Shown: positions 43,605-55,324 of the stretch, piece by piece | How the letters are laid out: each line of letters starts with the position of its first letter | Position numbering within the stretch: position 1 is the first letter of the stretch | From: Anthostomella pinea | Lineage: Eukaryota; Ascomycota; Sordariomycetes; Xylariales; Xylariaceae | Assembly: GCA_963556695.1 (NCBI GenBank) | Contig: CAUWAG010000007.1 | Span: forward strand, 186,001-250,000 | Direction of reading: 5' to 3' | Length of the DNA: 64,000 nt | Program-made: the position numbers and the translations under genes | Notes under the pieces: generated by a model | What the model saw: the letters and a program-made list of their open reading frames with translations, nothing else | What the model was told of the DNA's origin: nothing | The model's database searches: none

Positions 43605-45299
43605 ATGGCTGACACTACGATCAAGGATCCGGAACGCACCGGTGCGCGCGAGATAGTTGCGAACACGGATGCCGAGTACGCACCGGCGACCCAAGCCGTC
43701 CAGCAGTATGCCTACTCGGAATCGCGAAAGATCGGCGTCACAGGCGCCGTCTTCCTCATCCTGAACAAGATGATCGGAACCGGAAGTGAGTCTGTCTCGT
43801 CGTAGTTGCGTGACTCCAAGGCTCACCCTGGACACAGTATTCTCAACCCCATCCGGCATCTTCGCAGCCACAGGCTCCGTGGGGGTATCCATCATTCTCT
43901 GGCTCGTCGGCGGCATTCTCACGTTCTGCGGCATGAGCGTGTTTCTCGAGTTCGGACTCGCCATCCCACTGTCTGGAGGTGAGAAGAACTACCTCGAACG
44001 TGTGTACAGGCACCCCCGCTACCTGGCCACTTGTGTCCTGGCGTCGCAGATGATCCTTCTGGGGTTTTCGTCCGGTAATTCGCTCGCCTTTGGTCGGTAC
44101 GTGCTGGCTGCGTCGGGAAGCACCAAAGGCGATGGCTGGGAGGCCCGTGGCATCGGCATCGCATGCATCACGTTCGCTGTCACCTTGCACTCGACATTAC
44201 CTAAATGGGGGCTCCGCCTAGTCAACATCCTCGGCATCTTCAAGGTCGTGATACTTCTGTTTATTGTGTTCTCCGGCTTCGCTGCACTCGCAGGCCACCT
44301 TCGCGTGCCGCCTCCCGGAAACTTCAAGAACGCCTTCGCCATCGAGACCACGGCGAACTACGGTGGCCAGGGCGCTTATGGGTATGCGACAGCCCTACTG
44401 AACATCATTTACAGCTACAAGGGCTGGGAGAACGCCAACTATGTCGTTGGAGAGCTTAGGAACCCTCGCAAGACCTTGGCGATTGCCGCGCCTATCGCCA
44501 TTGGCGGCGTCACCATTCTCTACATACTAGCCAACGTGGCCTATTTCGCGGCGATTTCCAAGGACGACCTGGCCACGTCCGAGGTGCTGGTGGCGGGACT
44601 GTTCTTCCGCAATGTGTTTGGCGACAATGCGGCGGCTAAGAGTCTTCCAGCGTTCGTCGCCTTGAGTAATCTCGGCAACGTTCTGGCAGTGAGCTTTGCC
44701 CATGCTAGACTGAATCAGGAGTTTGGCAAAGAAGCTCTCTTGCCGTTCAGCCTGTTTTGGGCGTCGATCAAACCCTTCAACGCGCCAGCTGCAGCGGTAT
44801 GTCCTCCTCTACCCCCTTCTAACATATGTGCATTTGCTAAAAGCAGTAGTTGTTCCTCCACTGGCTCGTCACAGTCATCGTCCTCGTTGCTCCTCCAGCG
44901 GGCCCAGCATACAACTTCATCATCAATCTCTACACCTACCCAGGAGCATGGATCAACGCGTTCGTCGCAGCCGGGCTTCTATATCTACAGTGGAAGAAGT
45001 CCGAGAAGTGGTCGTCGCCGTGGCACACCTTCTTCCCCATCACAATCGTATATTTTCTAGCCAATGTCTTCCTTGCACTCGTCCCGTTCATTCCGCCGAC
45101 TGGAGCTTGGGACGCCGAGGGCTATCCGTACTATGTCTTCCCCGTCGTTGGAGTTGGTGTTCTGCTTCTGGGTGGTGTGTACTGGGCGTGCTGGTCGAAG
45201 ATATGGCCTGCCATTGGGGGGTACAAGGTTGTCGCGACGAGGGTAGTCGAGACCGATGGAGCTGAGGTCGTCAGATACCAGAAAATCAAGATTCGGTAA
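43605..45299 (+). CDS. Amino-acid permease, Mup1-like (L-type, methionine/cysteine uptake)
   Basis: Model: join of 43605-43785, 43838-44796 and 44850-45299, 529 aa. Plasma-membrane amino-acid/polyamine/organocation permease. Start MADTTIKDPE. TM1 holds the unwound substrate motif MIGTGIFSTPSGIF, split by the first intron (donor GTGAGT, acceptor ACACAG). The intracellular LSGGEKNYLERVYRHPRYL stretch is typical of the high-affinity methionine permease Mup1 group, and roughly twelve hydrophobic segments are visible. The second intron has donor GTATGT; the acceptor at 44848-44849 is chosen because the AG three bases earlier would put TAG in frame. The C-terminal tail is short and charged (VVRYQKIKIR). 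All phases agree; intact. Exact substrate inferred from family only. Confidence 0.88.
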
Positions 45300-46161
45300 T
45301 GGTTTAAGCATTGATGAGTGCATGATAGCATCAATTCATCGAACCAGAAGAAGGCAAACGGAAGCTTCAAGCAAAAGCAAGCGCTGACAGAATTTGAACC
45401 TGTCCCCATATATATGTTCATGTCAACCTCTTATCTAAACCTAAAATAGCTTCTAGGACAATAGATATTACGTATATGCACGCCTTCTTTTATTACTTTA
45501 CTGTGAACCAGGTGGCGGTGGAGACCGAGGGAAACCTTCAGGTAAAATAGGAGGGAAATTTTAATTCTAGTTTCAGGAATATATAGGGAATAGGCAGACG
45601 AACTGCGGAATTTACGCGCTGATTAACCAAAAAGAGACAAAGATACTGTCCATAAAAGATACCGTCCGAAGTCGACACCGACGTGCAGGTGAAAACCGGA
45701 CGGTATTTTCCCCGTATAACAAATTCAGGTTAACACCCACGTGCAAACTCGCTAGAAAGATCGACGGCTTCTAGGCATGCGTGTTCATCGCCGGGTCGCT
45801 GATTATTACGCTTTAACCTGCCACTTGCCAAACCATATGGAATGCATTTTCAATTGGGTTACCACCTGACTAAGGTACAAACATTTCATTCTTCCCTACA
45901 ATACTTGCCTGGACCTTTCCCCCTTTCGAGGTGGGGCCTTGGCAGCTGGCTATCCGTCTGTAGCATAAATTCAACCCCACTGCTTGTCACCTCGGTGATG
46001 TGCCTTAGGCGGAGAATTCGTAATGAATCTAAATTGTTTGTCGTGCAGCTGGAAGACGAACGATATTTCTCTTCTTCCCAACCAGAGACTCACTCTCTGG
46101 TAACTTCATGTTCATTCTCGCGAACCGCCCCGACTCCAATCCCAACCGACGCACCACCGCC
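45300..46161. other. Intergenic with one inverted repeat
   Basis: Perfect 10-bp inverted repeat ATACCGTCCG (45659-45668) and CGGACGGTAT (45697-45706) with a 28-nt loop. No gene recognised. Confidence 0.45.
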
Positions 46162-46980
46162 ATGTCGGACAGCAAAACGATGCCGCGCAAGGTCTTGACG
46201 TAGGTCTCAATCCATTCTTCGCTGCACTTAGAAATCCTAGTCGACTGACCATCTTTCATAGCCGAAGCAAGATTGAAGAGGCCCAGGCCCTGATGCTCAA
46301 ACTGCCTGGCTTTCGCTTCTCTCTGTCGTCCAATACCCGTATTGCTTCACGCAAACTCTGCGTCTGGAAGCTGCTGCTCATCAATCCCGATTCACCCGAT
46401 CTGTACGATGCCACTGTCAGCACCATACGATCCAACCTAAACCTCATGATCGACCATTGTCTTGACGCTCCGATGCCTACTAGCGATCTCTTGTCCGATC
46501 TCTTGTCCACTATCTCGTCCGATCTCTTGTCCGCTCTCTCGTCCGACCTCTCTTCCGACCTCTTGTCCGATCATATCCTCGACATGGCATCAACTCGGCT
46601 GGCAACCAACTGCTCGTACTGGAGTCATACGACGAAGTCCAGCGCCTACTTTCGTGAGGCAATTATCACTTGCTGCGCTGCTCGCACAGCCCATCCGCCT
46701 GGGTGCCGACGAAGGCAAAGTAAAGCTTTTATCCGACGAGCTTACGCAGAAGGTGGATTGCCTTGATGAATTTCTGCGTTCTGCGGGCGATGCGAGCGAA
46801 GTAAACAGCGAGCGGGACAATGCGTTGCGCGCCGAGAACTTGGAGCTTCGCAAAGCCATCGACGAGGAGCGAAGCAATCATCGCAAGACCAGTGCCCAAG
46901 TTAGCGAGCTGCACAATGTCATCCAGCACGAGAGACGCTCCCACCGCGCCAAGATCCGAAGCCTCCTCTTCCCTGCTTAG
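46162..46980 (+). CDS. Uncharacterised coiled-coil protein (paralogue 1), internal model uncertain
   Basis: Exon 1 46162-46199 (MSDSKTMPRKVLT) joins exon 2 from 46262 through donor GTAGGT, branch CTGAC and acceptor CATAG, phases agreeing. Exon 2 gives KIEEAQALMLKLPGFRFSLS, VWKLLLINPDSPD and NLNLMIDHCLDAP, then a (DLLS)n repeat. The end of the gene (about 46680-46980) is a clear coiled coil in another frame (SDELTQKVDCLDEFLRS, ERDNALRAENLELRKAI). Between them a third frame (NQLLVLESYDEVQRLL) is also protein-like. Either two more introns exist (one possible from the GT at about 46610 to the CAG at 46688) or the frame is broken. The N-terminal half matches the gene at 48603. Function unknown. 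Confidence 0.5.
46485..46572 (+). repeat. 12-bp coding minisatellite, about seven copies
   Basis: Unit GATCTCTTGTCC with variants encodes repeated D-L-L-S. The 12-bp period keeps frame when copy number changes. Confidence 0.8.
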
Positions 46981-48602
46981 ATGCCGCTTCTTCTGGTCGA
47001 ACCACCCTCTCGTATACGACATTCGTCCGAAGGAATCAGGGTGCCATGATCAAGCCGTACGTCTGCTGTATTCACCACCATCTTTTTTTACGCGCGAGCC
47101 TCGATTGGTCAGAAGAGGAGTTGGAGGCCGTACATAGTGTACTAGCTAGCGTTCAGAGGGAGCACATGGTCCGAGCATCCTCTAGTAAGCCTGAAGACTG
47201 TGGTGTACAGGCGTATATAGTTGGTGGCAATGCACTCACTGAACTAGTATGACACGCGCTTAAACTGGAAGCCAAGTATGTTTGAATAGAAACGGAGGGA
47301 TTTCCATAATTGATTTCTTGCAATAAAGTGCCTGTAAACAAACCATTGCATACAATCCCACCAAGTAGCGTCCCGCGAACATCAGATATGATCAATGATG
47401 TGCTCCATGAAGAGGAAAACAGAGGGAGGGAGCAATGCCCGCCCACCGGTTACAACTTGAAAGACAGGAGGTTATTGGTTGTTAGACTTCTCGCAAGCAC
47501 CACTCACTCTACGCTAGAAGATAGAAGAGCAAGAGGAAGAAGTCTAGAGGTAAAAACAGAAAATTCACCGCATGTTCTCAGTGGTAAGAAAAGGGGGTGG
47601 GTGGGACAAGATACTTCTCCAAAAAAATTATCCCCCAGATCTCCTATCCTGGCAGTCCTGTGAAGCAAGACCTAAATCAGAGCAAGACTAATTCGTGTTT
47701 CAGAGGCTTCTCCAATCGGTCTACTTACGATTCTCCAGATTTCCCGAAATGCTTTCATCAAGGCCTGAACCCCTCAAGCCCAGGATAAGAGACAATTGGT
47801 CTACCAAATTGACCATCGTTACAGCTCCCCAGCCAGGTATGGGAAATTTGAGCATATTTTCTGCTATATGGCCCAGCGCTATCTGCCAAAAGGCTAAGAA
47901 CTATGTAGCCTTCTTTTACAGAAAACCCTGGCCGTGCAGTCTGACGACCGTTCTGAAGGCTATTTCTTTCACACCTCTTCATATTTGGCAGGGCTGAGTC
48001 GATTACTAATGATACTCTGGCTTTATTTTTGAGCCTCCGCACCTGCAATGCCTATACCCTTCTCCCCGTTCTGCATTGGGTCCCCACCCGGATAGCAAAC
48101 AAGCCTCTGCCACACTGTCTTCGAAGTTGTCGTGCACTGCACCGTTGCCATCCACCGATGTTTTGATTCAAGACCTGTGCAAGGCTTCTGCCATCCACCT
48201 CTTGGATCCCAAACTGGAATTCCTTCCCACCTCCAACGCGGTGAGCCTACACGGGACGCATTGCAATACTGCATCATCACTTTTCTATCTTCAATCCGCC
48301 CTACGGCCTTCTGTCACATGCTGCCTGACACTGCGGTATGCATCCCAATGCCGCCTTCAATCCCTTTCTGAAATCCTCGAGATAGTCTGCTAACGCGCCT
48401 AGGCACCCACTTGACGTAAAACACCTCTCAGCGAGCCCTACCTCACGCTCGTCCGACTGCCCGCATGCGCATATGATTGGATTATTGTAATCCGTTTCGT
48501 CTCTACTTCTCTCAGTCCCACGAACCGACCACCTCCACCAGGTATTTGACCCCCGGCCCGTTTTCACTCCAGTTGCGGGCAATGTTCTGATCTTCTACAT
48601 AG
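46981..48602. other. Intergenic or 5' region of the next gene
   Basis: Short ORFs only. A likely 5' exon ends at 48541 (donor GTATTT, acceptor ACATAG at 48601-48602) but its start codon could not be placed. Confidence 0.35.
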
Positions 48603-49511
48603 GCGCGCCACCGCGCACCAGGCCCGTCAAGTACGGGCTCTCTTGCAGGAGATTGACGGATTTCGATTCACTGCTCTTGCGTTGGCCTCTGACAAGCACG
48701 ACATCTGGTCACTCCTAGCGTCCCCGACCCCTTCGACCAAGTCCACCGGAGTCAACATCGAGCGCGTTACTGCGAACCTTCTGGTGGTGGTTGATGCCTG
48801 CATTGACGCATCCAATGAGTCTGGACATCCAGTCGGCCCGTCCCCGGCTGATCCCGTGTTCTTCATGGCGTCCCAGAAGCTTTCGGCGAAAGCGTCGACG
48901 TGGATCCATTCTTGGGTCGCAGCTAGAGACTTGGGATGGCTCATCCGACTTGTTCACGGGGCTAGATTGGCGTACCGTATCGAACATCCCGCAGATCCCA
49001 CGAACACCAGCCTCGTCTTACGGGTTTGACCACCAAGATCGACGCACTTGCTCCCTTGTTCGCGACAGGGGGTAAAGACCAAACCAAGAAGAGAGTCAAG
49101 AAGACCTTGAGACCAGTACGCAGAAATCAATCCGGCTCCTCGTCCCCGTCACTATTCGCGAGCCCCGTTCGACATCATGATGTTCGGGGCGACCGCCGGT
49201 ACAAGGAGCAGATGGACGAACAGAAGGACATAGTCAAGAAGCTGCAGGACAGCGGCGAGCGATACCGAGCCAAAATCCGTGAGCTAAGGAAACGTGCCAA
49301 AGCAGCCGAGCGAGCTTTGGTCAAGAAGGAGGAGAGGCTCGCCAGAATGAAGCTAAAGCTCTCGATGAAGGACCGATCATGGCAGACTGTTGAGCAGGTC
49401 ATAGGCGATACTCTCCGCTTGAGCGGTACCTCCACTCCGACTACCGCGGATATCCAGCGCTATATTGTCGAAACACACCTGGGCACCGGCCCCGAGGATG
49501 AGTTTGGCTGA
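48603..49511 (+). CDS. Uncharacterised coiled-coil protein (paralogue 2), 5' end and middle uncertain
   Basis: Begins after an acceptor at 48601-48602 with ATAHQARQVRALLQEIDGF then RFTALAL, HDIWSLLASP and RVTANLLVVVDACIDAS. Order and spacing match paralogue 1 (GFRF, W-LL, N-L---D-C-DA). The downstream frame reads DGSSDLFTGLDWRTVSNIP to a stop at 49075. A donor GGGTAAAG at 49072 and an acceptor CGCAG at 49122-49123 give a 52-nt intron that joins in phase to NQSGSSSPSLFASPVR. A basic coiled coil follows (RYKEQMDEQKDIVKKLQ, ELRKRAKAAERALVKKEE), ending GPEDEFG at 49511. The switch between the first two frames (48830-48930) has no strong intron. Function unknown. Confidence 0.5.
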
Positions 49512-50620
49512 AACGATATCACGAACAGACTTCTGGATCCGTCAGAGATTCGAGTGGGCCGTCCCATGATGCTTCGGCGCTGAGAATGCCAGGAATATCC
49601 GGATGTGTACTTGCATTCCGTGCTTCGATTACACCTTCACCCCCCATGGCACACTCCTTCTCCAAGAGCGGAGAGGCAAAGGGGAGATGCTTGTGAGATA
49701 CGCTAAATCGGTTTGTTCATGCTGGCTTGTACTTGCACAACGGGCAAGGGTACGGAGAGTGTTTGGCAGGTTGGCAAGTGGCGCGTTTTCGGGCGTCATG
49801 CTTTGTTGGATGATTAGCGAGTTTACTGATGGTGTATGTACAATCAAGATGTATGAGATCCCAGCTTACTTGATGCTACAAACAGACAGTGTCAAGGGGG
49901 CGGGTAGTTAAATGCACTCAGGGGGTAGCACGAGCCCGCCCCTGTGATCGGCCCCCTGACCATGCAATCCCCACGGCTGGCGGCTGTCGGCTGTCAGCGA
50001 TCGTCTCGGCCCGTCAAGTGTCAATCGGGTACAGACGGGAAGCACGCACCTGGAGGTTACATCGCGCCTCCATGGCACCTCCCCTGCTTCCCTGCTCCCC
50101 TACTCCACCGATCGCAGCCTCGCTCCCTCTCAACTCCTGCACAACCAAGGGCGGTCACTGGTCAGCCTCCTTCACCCATTTTTCTGTCTCACTGTTGAAG
50201 CCATCCCTACTGCCTAAGGTAGGTACCAGCAACCGCCTCCACTACTTTCAGGACCCTCGCACCAGTGCCAATCGCTCGGGCAATTAGGTGTCTTGCCCGG
50301 CCCTGTTGATGCGCGCGCAGATCCTCGACACCCGTCCCTGTTGAAATCGACGGGGTGTCATCGGCGTGGTGCATTGCGGTGCGGAGAAGTTGCAACTGCA
50401 TGCGCAAACGAAAGCCCGTCCAATAAGCGGCTTGATGGTCACACCCTCCAGATTCATCCATTAGGCACTTCCTCCGTTTGTGTCCACGCCATTCGGGCCT
50501 CCAACGTCCTTCGATCTCTTCGTCGACGTTGCGATTGCCGACAATCGAGACAGCAAGTGGTGGCTTTGTCTCAATTAGCGCAGCTGGGGGTTCGTGCTGC
50601 TGAACCATCCCCGAAGCATC
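49512..50620. other. Intergenic, nothing recognised
   Basis: Promoter-side region of the 50621 gene; long shadow ORFs only. Confidence 0.5.
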
Positions 50621-52500
50621 ATGGATGCCAGGGCCGCACCTACTCAGCCGGGCACCAACCCCGGCGGCAAGCTCAACAATGCGCTGTCGGATTTTGCTTT
50701 GTCGTTTGTCAAGAAGGAGCTGCAACAGCTAGCCCGGGAGTGCGACGACAACCTGGGCCGTAACTACGTCCCGAGGCTCCGCGCGCTCTTGCGGGAGGTC
50801 GACAGGGAGCGCGACGCCTTCGAGCATGAGAAACAGCAGCTGGTCAAGGGATTGCGCGCGAAGCTCGAGCTTCTCCAGGTCGACGATGACGCTGTTGACG
50901 ACGTCGTCGCTCAACTGCATGCAATGGGCCCCAAGTACCTCGGCGCCATCCCAAGCGCCTCGACACTTACTATACGCCCGCCGACGCCCACTATGTCGCC
51001 CACCATGTCGCCGTCCCGCGAAAACAACTACTTCAGCACAGTCCTAAGCGCAGATGCACGCCTGAACGGCCTGGCTGCCGCTCCGCAGAGCCCTATCAGA
51101 GAGAGGTCGGCTCCCGGCTTGCTGCATCACTCATCTCCCGCAGTAGCGCATGGGTCACCCCTCGCTATCACTAGTATCGATCGCCAAGTGCAATACCAAG
51201 TCATTGGCGAAAGTTCTCTAGCAATTAAGAGTCCGAAAAGACCGAGGGTTGAAGGACGCAGCAACAGCGGAACTCTGCCCAAGCGCCAAAAAGTCGTGAG
51301 CGAAAAGGTACGTCTTCATACAGGAGAAAGACAGTCGGATATTTCTCGAAAGATTGCATTCCCAAATCTGGTAACTGGCGAATGTATTTTCCGACATTCG
51401 CAGCGTAAAGGTTTTTTCGTCATCCGATGTGACAGACCCGGCTGTTCATCTGGCTATTTCAGGGAGCCACCGCTGGTGTACAATCGGGCCATGAAGCATT
51501 TCCAGAAGCACGGTGAAATTGGACCTGATGACGGGGAGTTGACCAACGATTACATCTTCGACAAGTTTGCCTGTCAAAGTACGTTTGACTCCATGTCCAC
51601 TGGCTGTCCCATGCTGATCTTACATCCTCCATAGTCGAAGGGTCCGACTTGGCCAGCAAATATTGGATCAAGGAACACCTTGGAACGGTGCCACATACCT
51701 GTAGGTCTTGTTCTACCTGCATTCAGCTGCAACTTCTGGGTCGCTAATTCGACCTAGTCATCCCTGGGAAAACGCCGAGGATCAGGGCTGCCCCTGATGA
51801 CAATCCAGAGCTTTCGGTCGATCATGAGGAGGTCAATGAAGATTTCGTACTGTCTGACAAGACTCAAGGTTCGATTCATGCCCGTCAGTCGGACGACGAG
51901 TCGGAGCCTGAGAAACCACGCCGCACACCTCGTAGTGTACCACGTCCAGATTACGCCGAGCTGGTTGCCAACAAAGACCCCTGTAATGGATCCGACGCAG
52001 ATAGCGAGGTAAGCCCGGCAGTAGCCAGGTTTGCGTTGGCGACAAGTCTCTGACGAGAGCGACAGAAGACCTCCCAGACCACGAAAGCTTCCCGAGCCAG
52101 TTCGAGAAAACGCAAGGTTATGAGGCTCAGTGGTACGGCCTCGCCCACCACATCGAAGATTGCAACTCCTCTCGTATCGACAGTCAAGACTGTCGGAATA
52201 ATGGAGCTGAATAAGTACGTCAGCACCAGCCCTCTCGATGAGAAAGACCTCGGCTCAACGAATCTAGACCCTTTGGCTACACTTCCGAACAGTGGCCCAG
52301 GAGATCAGCCCCTCGCTAGGCATCCTGACAACAATACGGCTGTTCATCACGAAGCGTATCTCGACAGATTATCCCTCACCGTCCAGACCGACAGAGACCG
52401 CATGAGATCATTTCGCAAGCAGCGTGTAGACATCTACGGAGATGTACTATCGCAAACTCATCGCTCATCTAAGCCTGAATCTGTCGAATCAAGTCTATGA
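50621..52500 (+). CDS. Uncharacterised nuclear-type protein with coiled coil and a CxxxxC/H-containing domain
   Basis: Model: join of 50621-51578, 51635-51700, 51758-52008 and 52066-52500, 569 aa; ATG chosen at MDARAAPTQP. Donors GTACGT, GTAGGT and GTAAGC and acceptors CATAG, CCTAG and GACAG fit, and all phases agree. Residues about 20-95 form a coiled coil (LSFVKKELQQLARECDD, EVDRERDAFEHEKQQL). The middle is disordered and basic. Residues about 250-350 form a compact domain with GECIFRHSQRKGFFVIRC, CSSGYFREPP, AMKHFQKHG and, across two introns, KYWIKEHLGTVPHTFIP. It has C, C and H positions that could bind zinc. I recall a similar uncharacterised domain in other filamentous ascomycetes, without a name. 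The C-terminal third is acidic then basic. Possibly DNA-binding; inferred. Confidence 0.75.
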
Positions 52501-53144
52501 AGTTTCAAATGTATTGATGGATGAAAGGGCACATGAAGGAAGCGGGAAGGTTGATCATGACTATGGATGCAAAGCGTCGCGAATTGCTGCCCACCTGCGT
52601 TCTTCGCCTGGGTAGCCTGGGGGCGGTACAGTAGCTGTGGTGGCGTGTGTGTGCTTGTGATATCCACGAAGTAGCTTTGCTTCCAAAAGGGAATGTTCAC
52701 GTGTCGTCGACTAGATATTTGCAGTCGTTTAATCTTGTCTTCTACCCACATCCCACGTACGTGTTCTCTCTGCCGATTGCTCAGACAGCAAGCCTAGAGC
52801 CAGACTGAATAACATGAACCAAATACGCTGCAATGACTTGTATCAAGGGTAGGAAACTTACACAAAATGCTCAATCTCGATTCCAGGTCGGAACTCCAGA
52901 GCCGTCTGGGTTTGGATAGCTATTGCCAGGCCCTGTTGTGACGTAGGTCGGTGCAAAAACTGCAGCGGCCAGGCACATACGCTCCCTCTTTGAACCCACC
53001 CATATACCTACTGACACAGTCACGATCTCCTACCTTCATTCAATCCATCACATCCCTCAGTACAGCCTTTAAACCCCCAAGCTGCTAATCCCACGTCCAC
53101 CTCCAGCCCACCCCCTTCAGTCCGCCTGATACTAGGTAAACCCT
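52501..53144. other. Intergenic between convergent genes
   Basis: 3' flanks of the 50621 gene and of the Fat1-like gene; nothing else seen. Confidence 0.5.
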
Positions 53145-55324
53145 TTACAACTTCGCCCGGCCCGCATTCAGCGCATCCCAGTCGGCCGCCGTGAACGGCA
53201 CGTACGCGTCCCCCTTGCCCATGTCGCTGACCCAGACCAGCGGGTCGCCCTTGGTCCGCGCGGGGTCGACGCCGGCCGCCTTGAGGGGCACCTTGTCCTG
53301 CTTGTTGTTGTGCGTGGCGGACCGCTCGCGGATCTGCCGCAGGAATAGGGGCACGGCGTAACTGGGGAGGTGGGTGCGGGCGTGTCTGGGACGTGGGGGG
53401 TTAGTTGGTCGGTTGGTTGGTTGGTACGAAGACGTGTAATGGTGACGGGTGTCTGTGTAGGGGTAGGGTCGGGGAAGTGGGTGGTGAGCGAGGTGAACAG
53501 GATAGGTACGTGTCAGGAGGTGGAGGGCATATGGAGAGAGAGAAAACATACTTTAGTAACCCGGTGTAATCAAAAGTCTTGATAGCAGAATCGACATAGA
53601 TGGCGGCCATACCCGCCTTGCCATCGTGTCCCGGCAGCGAGACGCCGTACACGGTGGCCTCGCCCACGCCGGGGTACTGGCCCAGGACCTCGGACACCTC
53701 GGCCGTCGACACGTTCTCGCCCTTCCACCGGTAGGTGTCGCCCAGGCGGTCCATGAAGAACCAGCGGCCGTCGCTGTCGCGGCGCAGCGCGTCACCCGTG
53801 CGGTAGTACAGGTCGCCCTTGGCGAACACGTCGCGCACGTACTTCTGATCCGTAGCCTCTTTGTTCTTGTAGTAGCCCGGGAACGCGGGCGTGATGGTCG
53901 TCGGCTGTCGGACCAGGATCTCGCCGCCGACCTCGTAGGGTACGCGGAGCGCCAGCCCCGTGCGGGGGTCCCGCGCCAGGTCCCCCGTGTCGACGTCGAT
54001 CTCGACGGGGACAAAGACATCCTGGAAGCGCCGCCGCATCAGCAGGCCGTGGTGGCCGACCGAGTGGGCGCGGAAGTCGCCGCGCGCCGGGTTGTCGAGC
54101 GGCATGATGCCCTCGGTCGAGTTGAAGAACTCGTGGATCGTGTCGATACCGAAGCGGTCGCGGAACGCCTTCCACACGTCAGGCCGCAGCCCGTTGCCGT
54201 AGATGCCGCGCACGGCGTGATCCCTGTCTCGGGGCGAGGGCGGCGCCGCCAGCAGGTACCGCAACGTCTCGCCGACGTACGCGAACCAAGTGGCGCGGCT
54301 CTCGCGTACGTCGTCCCAGAAGCTCGACACGCTGAACTTGGGGGCCACGCACAGCGTCTGCCCCGTCAACAGCTGTGTCATGCCGCTGATGCCGCCCGTG
54401 CCGTGGTATAGGGGCATGCAGTCGTAGTACCGCTCGTCGTCCCCACCCACGTACGCGAACCCGCAGTCCTTACTGCAACCGTGCATGAAACCCGCCGCGG
54501 CGGGGACGGTGACGGCCTTTGGGAGACCCGTCGTCCCACTGGTGTAGAAAAGGCCGAAGGGCGAGTTGGGCATCACGTTTTCCCGCAGGTTATCAGGGGG
54601 GCGCTCGCCACGCGTGCTATTCAGGACGGCCCGCGCGTCCTCGAGCTTCACAGTGCGCACGCCCTGTGCGGTCAGGTCGTCGCGCACGGCGTCCAGACGC
54701 TCCATCAGCTGCGGCGGCCCGTCGGCGAGGATGAGCTTGGCGTCGGCGATGCCGAGACAGTGCAGCAGGGCCTGGCGCGTGAGGTTGTGGTTGATGAGGG
54801 CTGGGGCGGCGCCGATGGACCACAGGCCCATCCACGCCAGCACAAAGTCCGGGCTGTTGGCCATAAAGAGGGCGACGAGGTCGCCAGGCTGGACGCCGTT
54901 GGAGAGGAAGAACTGGGCGTACTGGTTCGCGCGGCAGTAGGCCTCAGCCCAGCGGTAGGATCCCGACCGCGACCAGATGCATTCTGCGTTGGGCTGCGCC
55001 TTCGCGTGCTTCTCAAAGAAGTAGTAGGGGGATACGCGCTTTTCTTTTACTACGGGGTTGTGTGAGCGGGAAGGTAAGAGATGAGGTAGAAGGGTTGTGT
55101 TTGGCTTACTGGCTTTCTGGAAGAGCTTACTGCCCTTATTCCTGGCGCGGATGGCTGTCCAATCCTGCCGTATGTGATACTTGCCATCGAGATATGCGAG
55201 GCCCGCCGCGGTGGCCGCGACAGAGGCTGCTGCTGTTTCCCGACGCGTCTATCAGCATAAGTCGATGCACTGATAGCGGGACACCTGCTCGGGGGCTACC
55301 TCGTAACGTACCGATCGCAGCCAT
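53145..55324 (-). CDS. FAT1: Fat1-like fatty-acid transport / very-long-chain acyl-CoA synthetase
   Basis: Model: join of 53145-53385, 53552-55049, 55110-55232 and 55312-55324 on the minus strand, 624 aa. It activates long or very long fatty acids with ATP and CoA. The first exon is 13 nt (MAAI plus one base), found because donor GTACGT and acceptor AACAG join in phase to AAASVAATAAGLAYLDGKYH, a hydrophobic N-terminus. The AMP signature YTSGTTGLPK lies at about residue 213, followed by the FATP motif GDLYYRTGD, then WFFMDRLGDTYRWKGENVST. The last intron has donor GTATGT, branch CTAAC and acceptor CCCAG. The protein ends RAKL, so the C-terminal AKL is a type-1 peroxisome signal. Intact. A thioesterase gene lies 1.2 kb upstream on the same strand. 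Confidence 0.9.

Noticed and set aside
53626..54411. Long plus-strand ORFs antisense to the Fat1-like gene
   Set aside because: They arise from strong third-position GC bias of the true gene on the other strand; no motif or start context of their own.
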